Shown: positions 1 through 6,377 of the stretch, one piece after another
Numbering within the stretch: position 1 is the stretch's first letter
How the letters are laid out: each line of letters starts with the position of its first letter
DNA from: Pseudomonadota bacterium
Lineage (GTDB): Bacteria; Desulfobacterota; Desulfovibrionia; Desulfovibrionales; Desulfovibrionaceae
Assembly (NCBI GenBank): GCA_023390395.1
Contig: JAEWCY010000173.1
Coordinates: 1-13,924 of the forward strand
Reading direction: 5' to 3'
Length of the DNA stretch: 13,924 nucleotides
Made by a program: the position numbers and the translations under genes
The notes under the pieces: model-generated
The model's input: only the letters and a program-made list of their open reading frames with translations
The model's database searches: none
What the model was told of the DNA's origin: nothing

Positions 1-40
1 GGATGGCTTTGCATCCCGCCCGTTCGCGCCCCGCAATCAA

Positions 41-83
41 GGGGGTCCGGGGGGGATTATCCCCCCCGGCCGCCGGAGGCATC
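41..83 (+). repeat. G/C-run hairpin repeat, short form (copy A)
   Basis: A G5-T lead is followed by a perfect inverted repeat at 47-69 (arm CCGGGGGGGAT, centre base T, arm ATCCCCCCCGG) and then the tail GGCCGCCGGAGGCATC at 68-83. The same stem and tail recur at 13855-13897 and, with a second hairpin inserted, at 8750-8827. This copy fills the leader immediately before livF, and its tail contains the GGAGG that serves livF. No stop codon occurs on the plus strand between 1 and 90 in any frame, so where the upstream gene ends cannot be decided from this window. Confidence 0.85.
75..79 (+). promoter_or_regulatory. livF Shine-Dalgarno contributed by the repeat tail
   Basis: GGAGG at 75-79 lies 11 nt before the ATG at 91 and is the only good ribosome-binding site for livF. 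It is part of the conserved tail of repeat copy A rather than gene-specific sequence. The G/C stem at 47-69 ends 5 nt upstream of it, so folding could affect ribosome access. The spacing is slightly long. Confidence 0.55.
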
Positions 84-90
84 TTCCCTC

Positions 91-810
91 ATGCTGACGC
101 TGCGCAATGTCGATGTCCATTACGGCCGGGTGCATGCCGTGCGCAGGGTGTCGCTGCACGTGGCTCCCGGCGAGATCGTGGCCTTGATCGGGGCCAACGG
201 CGCGGGCAAGACCACGCTGCTTTCGGCCATATCCGGCGTGTCGCGCGCCTCGGGCGGCGAGATCCTGTTCGACGGGAAAAACATCGCCGCCGAGAAGCCC
301 GAGCGCATCGTGCGCCTGGGGTTGTCCCAGGTGCCGGAGCGGCGGCTGGTGTTCGGCCCCATGAGCGTGGAGGACAATCTGCTGCTCGGGGCGTATTCCT
401 GCTACGACAAGCGCCGGGCGGCAGCGGACATGGAAGAGATCTACGCCATGTTTCCGGTCCTGGCCGAGCGCCGGGCCCAGCAGGCGGCGGCGCTTTCCGG
501 CGGCGAGCAGCAGATGCTGGCCCTTGGGCGCGCGCTCATGGCCCGGCCGCGCTGCCTGCTTCTGGACGAGCCGGGCATGGGCCTTGCGCCCCAGGTGTGC
601 AGGGAGATTTTCCGTCATGTCGCCGAACTGCGGCGCGACAAGGGGCTCACCGTGCTTCTGGTCGAGCAGAACGCCAAGAGCGCCCTGGCCGTGGCCGACC
701 GGGGCTACGTGCTGGAAACGGGCAAGGTGCTGCTCTCCGGCACTTCCGAGGAGCTCTTGGCCAACCGCGACGTGCGCCGCGCCTATCTGGGCCGGGAAAA
801 AGAGGCATAG
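91..810 (+). CDS. livF: Branched-chain amino acid ABC transporter ATP-binding protein LivF
   Basis: This 239-residue protein is a full-length ABC ATPase of the LivF type, which powers import of branched-chain (and sometimes aromatic) amino acids at the inner face of the cytoplasmic membrane, paired with LivG and the LivH/LivM permeases. Visible motifs are Walker A GANGAGKT (34-41), Q-loop glutamine in LSQVPE (about 80), signature LSGGEQQ (135-141), Walker B CLLLDE (155-160) and the LivF-typical VEQNA (191-195). The ATG at 91 fits the family's N-terminus (MLTLRNVDVHYG). The other liv genes are not in the window and presumably lie upstream. The stop is 2 nt before the ligase gene, so the two are probably co-transcribed. 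Confidence 0.93.
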   Translation: MLTLRNVDVHYGRVHAVRRVSLHVAPGEIVALIGANGAGKTTLLSAISGVSRASGGEILFDGKNIAAEKPERIVRLGLSQVPERRLVFGPMSVEDNLLLGAYSCYDKRRAAADMEEIYAMFPVLAERRAQQAAALSGGEQQMLALGRALMARPRCLLLDEPGMGLAPQVCREIFRHVAELRRDKGLTVLLVEQNAKSALAVADRGYVLETGKVLLSGTSEELLANRDVRRAYLGREKEA

Positions 811-812
811 CC

Positions 813-2126
813 ATGCGCGAGTGTTTCGAACCGCAATTCGAGGCCATGGACCGGGCCGAGCTGGCCCAGCTGCAACTGGAGCGGCTCCAGCAGACCCTTT
901 CGCGGGTGGCGAGAAACGTGCCGCTTTACCGCAACCGTTTCGCCGAGCACGACATCGACCCCGAGGCCTTCGCCGACGTGGCCGACCTGCGCCGCCTGCC
1001 CTTCACCACCAAGGCCGATTTGCGCGAGGCCTACCCGTACGGCCTGTTCGCCGTGCCGCTTCGCGACGTGGTGCGGCTGCACGCCTCGTCGGGCACCTCG
1101 GGCAAGCCGGTCGTGGCCGGCTACACCCGAAACGACGTGCGGACCTGGGCGCGACTGGTGGCCCGGGTGCTGGTGGCGGCCGGGGCCGGCCGGGACGACG
1201 TGGTGCAGATCGCGCTGGGCTACGGGCTTTTCACCGGCGGCATCGGCTTCCACTACGGAGCCGAGGCCGTGGGCGCGGCCGTGATTCCGGCCAGTAGCGG
1301 CGGCACGCGCCGCCAGGTGGCCATCATGCAGGACTACCGCACCACGGTGTTCGTGGCCACGCCGAGCTACGCCCTGCACCTGGCCGAGACCATCGAGGCC
1401 ATGGACGTCAACGTCAATTCCCTGTCCCTGCGCTTCGGCCTCTTCGGGGCCGAGACCTGGACCGAGGCCATGCGCGCGGCCATCGAGGATCGCCTCAAGC
1501 TCACGGCCACGGACAACTACGGCCTCAGTGAAATCATGGGACCGGGCGTGGCCGGCGAGTGCCTGGAAAAGGCCGGCATGCATGTGAACGAGGACTATTT
1601 CCTCATCGAGATCGTGGACCCGGCCACGGGCGAGCCGCTCCCCGACGGCGAGGAAGGCGAGATGGTCGTCACCACGCTGACCAAGGAAGCCTTTCCCATG
1701 ATCCGTCTGCGCACCGGCGACATCACGCGCATCATCCCCGAACCCTGTCCCTGCGGGCGCACCATGCGGCGCATCGGCCGCATCGTCGGGCGCAGCGACG
1801 ACATGCTCATCATCCGGGGCGTCAACGTCTTTCCGTCGCGCGTGGAGGGCATCCTGCTCGAGGTGGAGGGCACCACGCCCAACTACCGCATCGTGCTCGA
1901 CCGCAAGGGCGCGCTGGACGAGGCCCTGGTCGAGGTGGAGCCCACCGAGGAACTGCTCTTCGACCGGGTCTCCGAGCACCAGGCCCTGCTCGACAAGCTC
2001 GGCCGGCGCTTCGCCTCGGAGCTCGGCGTGGGAATCGGCGTCAAGCTGGTGGAACCCGGGAGCCTGGCCCGCAGCCTGGAAGGCAAGACCATCCGCGTCG
2101 TGGACCGCCGGGGAATCGCCCGCTAG
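813..2126 (+). CDS. Phenylacetate-CoA ligase family protein (PaaK-like)
   Basis: A 437-residue adenylate-forming acyl-CoA ligase that would join an arylacetate to CoA via an AMP intermediate. It carries the phosphate loop SSGTSGKP (92-99), the DNYGLSE motif (234-240), RLRTGDI, a CPCGR cluster typical of PaaK, GRSDDMLIIRGVNVFPS (326-342) and the C-terminal catalytic lysine in LEGKTIRVVD (K425). Length matches PaaK. The ATG at 813 follows GAGG (802-805) at 7 nt spacing and starts 2 nt after livF. Linkage to liv transport is familiar in sulfate reducers, where such ligases often accompany indolepyruvate:ferredoxin oxidoreductase genes. A role in amino-acid-derived arylacetate metabolism is therefore likely, but the true substrate is inferred. 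Confidence 0.9.
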   Translation: MRECFEPQFEAMDRAELAQLQLERLQQTLSRVARNVPLYRNRFAEHDIDPEAFADVADLRRLPFTTKADLREAYPYGLFAVPLRDVVRLHASSGTSGKPVVAGYTRNDVRTWARLVARVLVAAGAGRDDVVQIALGYGLFTGGIGFHYGAEAVGAAVIPASSGGTRRQVAIMQDYRTTVFVATPSYALHLAETIEAMDVNVNSLSLRFGLFGAETWTEAMRAAIEDRLKLTATDNYGLSEIMGPGVAGECLEKAGMHVNEDYFLIEIVDPATGEPLPDGEEGEMVVTTLTKEAFPMIRLRTGDITRIIPEPCPCGRTMRRIGRIVGRSDDMLIIRGVNVFPSRVEGILLEVEGTTPNYRIVLDRKGALDEALVEVEPTEELLFDRVSEHQALLDKLGRRFASELGVGIGVKLVEPGSLARSLEGKTIRVVDRRGIAR

Positions 2127-3673
2127 CGCAGCGCCAGCCACACCCGCACCGCCCCGGCGACGAAAAGCGTCCAGGCCACGGAAACGGCGTGGGGCACGTC
2201 GGTCCATGCCGCGAGGAAACCGGCGGCGATGAGCAAGAACCCCAGCGCCAGCTTGCGCAGGTAGGGCCGCAGCCGCTCCCCCGCGTATTCCATGGTTTCC
2301 GGCGACAGCTTGACCTTGAGGCTCGACTCGCTGAGCTCCATGAGCACGGTCTTGACCCGGCGCATGGTGAGCGGCAGGTTCGTCAGCTCCTCGCGCACGG
2401 TGGGGAAGAGCCCGGCCCCCCCGCCCATGGCCCGGGCCAGGTTCTTGCGCAAAAGCGGCAGGATGTCCTTCACGCCGTTGAAGTTCTCGATGTAGGTGGT
2501 GCCCAGGCCCTCGATCAAGGTGCTGGCGCGCATGACGTAGACCACGTCCTGGGGCACCTTGAAGGGCAGGTCCTTCATGGAGGCCAGCACCGAGAAGGCC
2601 AGCGCCTGCATGGAGGCGGCGGACAGGCTCGCGTCGCCGAAGATGTCGAACATGCGCTCGGCGAACTCCATCATCTCGGCCGGATCGGCCCCGGCGGCCA
2701 CGATGCCGAGCCGCTGGCAGGCCTTGATGAACCCCTCGTAGTCCCGGTCGTGGGCCGTTTTGGCCACCTCGATCATGGCCACCCGCGTGTCCGCCGGCAG
2801 CCGCTTGACCATGCCGAAGTCGAGCAGCGTGATGCCGCCGCCCTGGCGCACCAGGATGTTGCCCGGGTGCGGGTCGGCGTGAAAATAGCCGCGCACCAGC
2901 ATCTGCTCGATGTAGAAGGCGACGAGGTCGTCGAGGACCTGGCGGAAGGGGATGCCGGCCGCGGCCAGGCCGGCCTTGTCGTCGATGCGAAGCCCGGTCT
3001 CGAAGCTCATGACCAGGGCGTCGGCGCAGGAAAGCGCCGGCTCGGGCGCGGGAAAGCGCACCGGCCCGCCGCCGTAGGCGTCGGTGAACTTGCGCAGGTT
3101 GGCAAGCTCCACCGACAGGTCGACTTCCTTGACGATCATGGCGGAAAATTCCGCCAGCACGGCTTCCACGGAATTCTTGGTCGCCCGGGAGAAAAAGGGC
3201 GTGAACACCGAGAGCATGGCCCGCACCAGGCGGATGTCGCCCCGCACCCGCCTTTCCACGCCCAGCCGGCGCAGCTTGACCGCCACCTTCCGGCCGTCGG
3301 CGAGGGTGGCGGCGTGGACTTGGCCGATGGAGGCGCTGGCGATGGGCGCGGGGTCGAAGGAGGCAAACGGCGGCGCGTCGCCGAAGGCCCGGGCGAAGGC
3401 CGCCCGGAAGTCGGCCTCGGACATGGGGGCCACCTCGTCGTGGATGCCCCGCAGCTCGTCGAGATAGTCGTCGGTGAAAAAATCCGCCCGGGTGGCCAGC
3501 ACCTGCGCCAGCTTGATGAAGCTCGCCCCGAGCGTCAGGATGCACTCCTTGAGCCGGCGCGGCGGCAGGGGACGCAGGAAAAGAAAGCTGTCCGCCCGCC
3601 GCACCAGCACGAAGACCGTGTGCAGGAACCGGAAGGCCAGCCAGACGCGGGCCGGGGCCATGGCGGCCGGCAT
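2123..3673 (-). CDS. UbiB/ABC1 (AarF) family atypical protein kinase-like protein
   Basis: The 516-residue product has the UbiB architecture. N-terminal motif K54-L-A-Q57 stands where the family usually has KxGQ; then the alanine-rich nucleotide loop ASASIGQVH (112-120), the VAVK lysine (K133), the KExD motif (182-185), the catalytic stretch FHADPHPGN (264-272) and DFG (285-287). The last 45 residues form two hydrophobic helices, giving a membrane anchor. UbiB proteins are ATPases/kinases that support isoprenoid-quinone or lipid metabolism; a menaquinone link here is inference. The start overlaps the phasin-like gene's stop (TGATG) with no strong Shine-Dalgarno, so translational coupling is likely. 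It converges on the ligase gene with a shared CTAG stop. Confidence 0.92.
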   Translation of the reverse strand: MPAAMAPARVWLAFRFLHTVFVLVRRADSFLFLRPLPPRRLKECILTLGASFIKLAQVLATRADFFTDDYLDELRGIHDEVAPMSEADFRAAFARAFGDAPPFASFDPAPIASASIGQVHAATLADGRKVAVKLRRLGVERRVRGDIRLVRAMLSVFTPFFSRATKNSVEAVLAEFSAMIVKEVDLSVELANLRKFTDAYGGGPVRFPAPEPALSCADALVMSFETGLRIDDKAGLAAAGIPFRQVLDDLVAFYIEQMLVRGYFHADPHPGNILVRQGGGITLLDFGMVKRLPADTRVAMIEVAKTAHDRDYEGFIKACQRLGIVAAGADPAEMMEFAERMFDIFGDASLSAASMQALAFSVLASMKDLPFKVPQDVVYVMRASTLIEGLGTTYIENFNGVKDILPLLRKNLARAMGGGAGLFPTVREELTNLPLTMRRVKTVLMELSESSLKVKLSPETMEYAGERLRPYLRKLALGFLLIAAGFLAAWTDVPHAVSVAWTLFVAGAVRVWLALR

Positions 3674-3951
3674 CAGGACGTCTTTTTCTTGAGCAGGGCC
3701 TTCAGTTCCGCGACGTCTTCCTTGGTGGCCAGGCCCATGCCTTCGAGCACCTTGCGCAGTTCCTCGCGGATGCGGGCATTGAGCGCGTCCTCTTCCTGCC
3801 TGGCCCTGGCCCGGGCGTCGTCCAGAAACTTCTGGGCGTCGGCCTTGGACACCTCGCCGCGCTTTTCCAGATCGTCCAGGAGCGATTCGAACTTGTCCTT
3901 GGCCAGAAAGGCCGCCCCGAGTCCCATGTAGAGCAGATCGACAGGCTTCAT
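3673..3951 (-). CDS. Phasin-family / PHA granule-associated-like coiled-coil protein
   Basis: This 92-residue protein begins with a short hydrophobic segment (about residues 5-17) and continues as a charged, heptad-like helix rich in Lys, Glu, Arg and Ala, ending in GLATKEDVAELKALLKK, which resembles the C-terminal helix of PhaF-type phasins. I chose the ATG at 3951 because GAGG lies 8 nt upstream; a GTG three codons earlier has a poorer site. It is first in a two-gene minus-strand unit with the UbiB-like kinase. Phasin/UbiB neighbourhoods occur elsewhere, for example pha genes near ubiB in pseudomonads (from memory). No PHA synthase is in the window, so granule binding is not shown; a kinase partner or membrane adaptor is an alternative. 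Confidence 0.75.
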   Translation of the reverse strand: MKPVDLLYMGLGAAFLAKDKFESLLDDLEKRGEVSKADAQKFLDDARARARQEEDALNARIREELRKVLEGMGLATKEDVAELKALLKKKTS

Positions 3952-3986
3952 AGGCAACACCTCGCCTTTCGACGGTTTATGCGAGG

Positions 3987-4015
3987 ACTATGGGGACTCG
4001 TCGCCCCGGCGTCAA
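3987..4015 (-). promoter_or_regulatory. Predicted sigma-70 promoter for the phasin-ubiB unit
   Basis: On the minus strand, TTGACG (4015-4010) is followed after exactly 17 nt by CATAGT (3992-3987). That matches the -35 consensus at 5 of 6 and the -10 at 4 of 6, about 35 nt before the ATG at 3951. It stands in the only non-coding stretch on that side. The spacer overlaps a GCCCCGG/CCGGGGC inverted repeat (4003-4009 and 4019-4025), which may be a weak terminator for the gene upstream or an operator. Consensus match only. Confidence 0.4.
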
Positions 4016-4034
4016 TCCCCGGGGCAAAGGCGGG

Positions 4035-4523
4035 CTAGAAGTAGCGCATGCTGACTTTTTTGAGTTCCTTGAGGCTAAAAAGCATGGCGTAGTCGTCCAG
4101 GCCCGTGGCGGCGCGAAGGGCCTCGACCACGGCCTGGCAGTCTTCCTGGGAACGGCCGTGGATCATGGTGTAGAGGTTGAACGGCCAGTCCAGGCAGTTG
4201 ATGCGGGGGTAGCAGTGGCTGATCTCCGGGCGCTCGGACATGACCCTCCCGATGCGGTCCACATCCTCCTCGGGCACGTACCAGGCCACCATGACGTTGG
4301 CCCCGAAGCCGGCCTTCTGGTGCTTGAGCGTCGCGCCGAAACGGCGGATCTCGCCCGACTCGACCATGCGCGAGAGCAGGGACAGGACATGGGCCTCGTC
4401 CGTGCCCACGGCGGCGGCGATGTCGGCGTAGGGCGCAGCCGAATCCGGCAGGTTGCCCTGCACCCGTTTGAGGATTTCGCGGTCGAGGTCCGAAAGCGGC
4501 GTGGCGGCTGGCGTATCGCCCAT
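4035..4523 (-). CDS. Siroheme decarboxylase subunit homologue (AhbA/AhbB, Lrp/AsnC fold)
   Basis: The 162-residue product has an N-terminal winged-helix segment (about 11-60) and a C-terminal AsnC/RAM-like domain. The family pattern EIRRFGATLKHQKAGF (58-73), SHCYPR with His103, DWPFNLYTMIHG (112-123) and a terminal LKELKKVSMRYF are the features of AhbA/AhbB and NirD/G/H/L. These proteins decarboxylate siroheme to didecarboxysiroheme, en route to heme (Ahb pathway) or heme d1. I prefer the ATG at 4523 because GGGAG lies 5 nt upstream; a TTG at 4550 lacks a good site. Which of the two subunits it is cannot be settled here. No second ahb gene or radical-SAM AhbC/AhbD is nearby. A DNA-binding role is less likely. 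Confidence 0.82.
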   Translation of the reverse strand: MGDTPAATPLSDLDREILKRVQGNLPDSAAPYADIAAAVGTDEAHVLSLLSRMVESGEIRRFGATLKHQKAGFGANVMVAWYVPEEDVDRIGRVMSERPEISHCYPRINCLDWPFNLYTMIHGRSQEDCQAVVEALRAATGLDDYAMLFSLKELKKVSMRYF

Positions 4524-4558
4524 GGCGTCTCCCGTTGGCGTGGTCGTCAAAGGCTTTG

Positions 4559-4587
4559 TCTCTACCGGCTTTGTGTGCTAGAGGCAA
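4559..4587 (-). promoter_or_regulatory. Possible promoter for the siroheme decarboxylase-like gene
   Basis: On the minus strand, TTGCCT (4587-4582) and TAGAGA (4564-4559) are separated by 17 nt, in the intergenic space shared with the divergent gpsA gene and about 35 nt before the ATG at 4523. Each hexamer matches consensus only at 4 of 6 positions, so this is a weak prediction. Confidence 0.25.
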
Positions 4588-4665
4588 CAGCGTCGCGGCT
4601 CCGGACGCAGCGGCCAGCGCGGCCGCAAAACGCACGGACCGGAGGGCGCGGGGAGGTTGTCGGGC

Positions 4666-5658
4666 ATGAAGATCGCGGTGATCGGCGGCGGCAGCTGGGG
4701 CACCACCCTGGCCGATCTGCTGGCGAAAAACGGCCAAGAGGCGCGGCTTTGGGTGCGCGAGCAGGCGGTCATGAACGAGATCCGCACCACGCGCGAGAAT
4801 TCCTGGTACCTACCCGGCTGCAAGCTGGCCGACTCCCTGGAGGTCAGCACCGACGCGGCCGCCGTGGCCGAGGGCGCGCGCCACTTCCTCTTCGCCGTGC
4901 CCAGCCAGTTCATCCGCAGCGCCTACCAGCGCTTCGCCAAATTCCTGCCGAAAAACCCGGTCGTCATCTGCGCCAGCAAAGGCATCGAACTCGACAGCCT
5001 CATGACCATGTCCCAGGTCTGCGAGGACGCCCTGGCCGCGTTCAAGCCCCGCTTCGCCATGCTCTCCGGGCCGACCTTCGCCTACGAGGTCATCCGCGAC
5101 ATGCCCACGGCCCTCACGCTCGCCTGCAAGGACAAAAAAGCCGGCAAGGAAGTCCAGGAAGCCCTGTCCTCGCCCAACTTCCGCGTCTACACCTCCACGG
5201 ACGTGCGCGGCGTGGAACTCGGCGGGGCCATCAAGAACATCATCGCCATCGCCGCCGGCGTGGCCGACGGCCTGGGCTTCGGCGGCAACGCCCGGGCCGC
5301 CCTCATCACCCGGGGCCTGCACGAGATGAGCCGCCTCGGCAAGGCCATGGGCGGCGAACGCCAGACCTTCATGGGCCTGTCCGGCATGGGCGACCTGGTG
5401 CTCACCTGCACCGGCGACCTGTCGCGCAACCGCCAGGTCGGCCTGCGCCTGGCCAAGGGCCAGAAGCTCCTCGACATCCTGGCCGAGATGAAGATGGTGG
5501 CCGAGGGCGTCAAGACCACCGAGGCCGTCCACTCCCTGCGCGAGAAGCTCGGCGTCGAAATGCCCATCACCGAACAGGTCTACGCCATCCTCTACAAGGA
5601 CCAGGACCCCAGCAAGGCCGTGCGCGACCTCATGCTGCGCTCCCTCAAGGACGAATAA
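4666..5658 (+). CDS. gpsA: NAD(P)H-dependent glycerol-3-phosphate dehydrogenase
   Basis: GpsA reduces dihydroxyacetone phosphate to sn-glycerol 3-phosphate in the cytoplasm, supplying the backbone for phospholipids. The 330-residue length is usual. The Rossmann motif IGGGSWGTTLA sits at 6-16, followed by ASKGIE, LSGPTFAYEV, the active-site lysine in GGAIKN (K190), the NARAALITRGLHEM helix and GLSGMGDLVLTCTGD, all hallmarks of the family. The ATG at 4666 follows GGGAGG (4651-4656) at 9 nt spacing, better than an upstream TTG at 4657. It is divergent from the siroheme decarboxylase-like gene and is followed by hairpins from an inverted repeat copy, then by a gamma-glutamylcyclotransferase-like gene on the same strand. 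Confidence 0.97.
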   Translation: MKIAVIGGGSWGTTLADLLAKNGQEARLWVREQAVMNEIRTTRENSWYLPGCKLADSLEVSTDAAAVAEGARHFLFAVPSQFIRSAYQRFAKFLPKNPVVICASKGIELDSLMTMSQVCEDALAAFKPRFAMLSGPTFAYEVIRDMPTALTLACKDKKAGKEVQEALSSPNFRVYTSTDVRGVELGGAIKNIIAIAAGVADGLGFGGNARAALITRGLHEMSRLGKAMGGERQTFMGLSGMGDLVLTCTGDLSRNRQVGLRLAKGQKLLDILAEMKMVAEGVKTTEAVHSLREKLGVEMPITEQVYAILYKDQDPSKAVRDLMLRSLKDE

Positions 5659-5713
5659 GGCCTCCGGACTCCCCCACCGGGGGGACGATCCCCCCGGCTC
5701 CCCTGACCAGGGG
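5659..5713 (-). repeat. Degenerate inverted copy of the hairpin repeat (copy B), possible gpsA terminator
   Basis: Read on the minus strand this segment resembles the 8750-8827 repeat: plus-strand GCCTCCGG and GGACTCCCC correspond to the complement of the repeat's tail and its GGGGAGTCC segment, with the second hairpin missing. The main stem is CCGGGGGGA (5677-5685), loop CGA, TCCCCCCGG (5689-5697). A second small stem, CCCCTG/CAGGGG, follows at 5700-5713. There is no T-tract, so terminator function behind gpsA is only possible. Confidence 0.65.
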
Positions 5714-5738
5714 GAAATGGAGCGCGGGAGAGGCAACC

Positions 5739-6113
5739 GTGCATTGGGATATCTTCGCGTACGGGACGCTGCGGCGGGGGTTTCGCAACCACCGCTACGT
5801 GGCCGGCTGCCCCTGCCTCGGCCGGGCCGAGACGGTCGAGGCCTACGCCATGTACGTGGCCGGCGACATCCCCTATCTCGTGGCCGACGAACCGCGTTGC
5901 CGCGTCGTCGGCGAAATCTACCGCGTGGACGCGAACCGGCTTCGCGAACTGGACGCCCTGGAGGAACACCCCCGGACGTACCGCCGCGCCCTGGCCCCGG
6001 TGGCCCTGGAAGGCGGCGCGATGGCCCAGGCCTGGATATACTTCGCCCGCCGCCCCTTCGAAGGCGTGCTCCACACGGGCGACTTCGCGGCCTGGACGCC
6101 TAGTAGGTTTTGA
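5739..6113 (+). CDS. Gamma-glutamylcyclotransferase-like (AIG2/GGACT family) protein
   Basis: This 124-residue protein begins with FAYGTLRRG (6-14), the substrate-binding YG(S/T)L motif of the gamma-glutamylcyclotransferase-like fold. It also has GEIYRVD (58-64) and LDALEEHPRTYRR (71-83), where E75 matches the catalytic glutamate of the family. Members release 5-oxoproline from gamma-glutamyl or epsilon-(gamma-glutamyl)lysine substrates; the substrate here is unknown. The GTG start is favoured by GGGAG (5726-5730) 8 nt upstream and by a near-perfect fit to the family N-terminus; the frame stays open upstream but runs through the repeat and gpsA. Its last 14 nt overlap the convergent small membrane protein gene. 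Confidence 0.85.
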   Translation: MHWDIFAYGTLRRGFRNHRYVAGCPCLGRAETVEAYAMYVAGDIPYLVADEPRCRVVGEIYRVDANRLRELDALEEHPRTYRRALAPVALEGGAMAQAWIYFARRPFEGVLHTGDFAAWTPSRF

Positions 6114-6267
6114 AGATCCAGGCGTACAGGACGTAGATCCAGCCCAGTATGCCGTGGATGATGGCCCAGAAGATGGACTTGTTGAGGGCGAAGGACACGG
6201 ACATGGCCAGGGCCGAGCCGAATCCGACGCCGTACTTGACCACGGTCTGATTCATGTAGACAGGCAT
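6100..6267 (-). CDS. Small two-helix membrane protein, conserved type
   Basis: A 55-residue protein with two hydrophobic segments, about residues 13-30 and 33-52, separated by NKS. The stretch NKSIFWAIIHGILGWIYVLY resembles a widespread class of tiny bacterial membrane proteins with an N-(H/K)-S-I-x-W-A-I-I-H signature (recalled, not searched). The ATG at 6267 is set by a near-perfect AAGGAGG about 8 nt upstream; the open frame extends to 6357 but without any such site. Its 3' end overlaps the convergent cyclotransferase-like gene by 14 nt. Upstream it is divergent from the DUF1800 gene. Function is unknown; the conserved His and Trp within the second helix are the notable residues. Confidence 0.75.
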   Translation of the reverse strand: MPVYMNQTVVKYGVGFGSALAMSVSFALNKSIFWAIIHGILGWIYVLYAWIFKTY

Positions 6268-6377
6268 GCGTTCTTCCTCCTTGCACGAAACGCTACCCTG
6301 TTTCGCCGCGAAGCGCACGCCTTTCCGCGCGCCTTGACGCAATTGACATTCGGGCACGCCGCGCGCACAGTCACGCT

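Noticed and set aside
1..16. GGATG/CATCC short inverted repeat at the window edge
   Set aside because: A 5-bp stem with no T-tract and unknown upstream context is not enough to call a terminator.
783..3931. Very long open frames on both strands overlapping the ligase, kinase and phasin genes
   Set aside because: They are out-of-frame shadows typical of very high GC coding DNA: low-complexity Arg/Gly/Pro/His composition and no recognisable motif, while the chosen frames carry complete families.
3951..3960. GTG at 3960 as phasin-like start
   Set aside because: The ATG at 3951 has a better spaced GAGG; the upstream GTG does not.
4524..4550. TTG at 4550 as start of the siroheme decarboxylase-like gene
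   Set aside because: GGGAG 5 nt before the ATG at 4523 fits better, and the added residues are low-complexity Thr/Pro.
6343..6348. TTGACA as -35 box for the DUF1800 gene
   Set aside because: No acceptable -10 hexamer at 16-18 nt; the implied transcription start would also fall at or past the first ATG.
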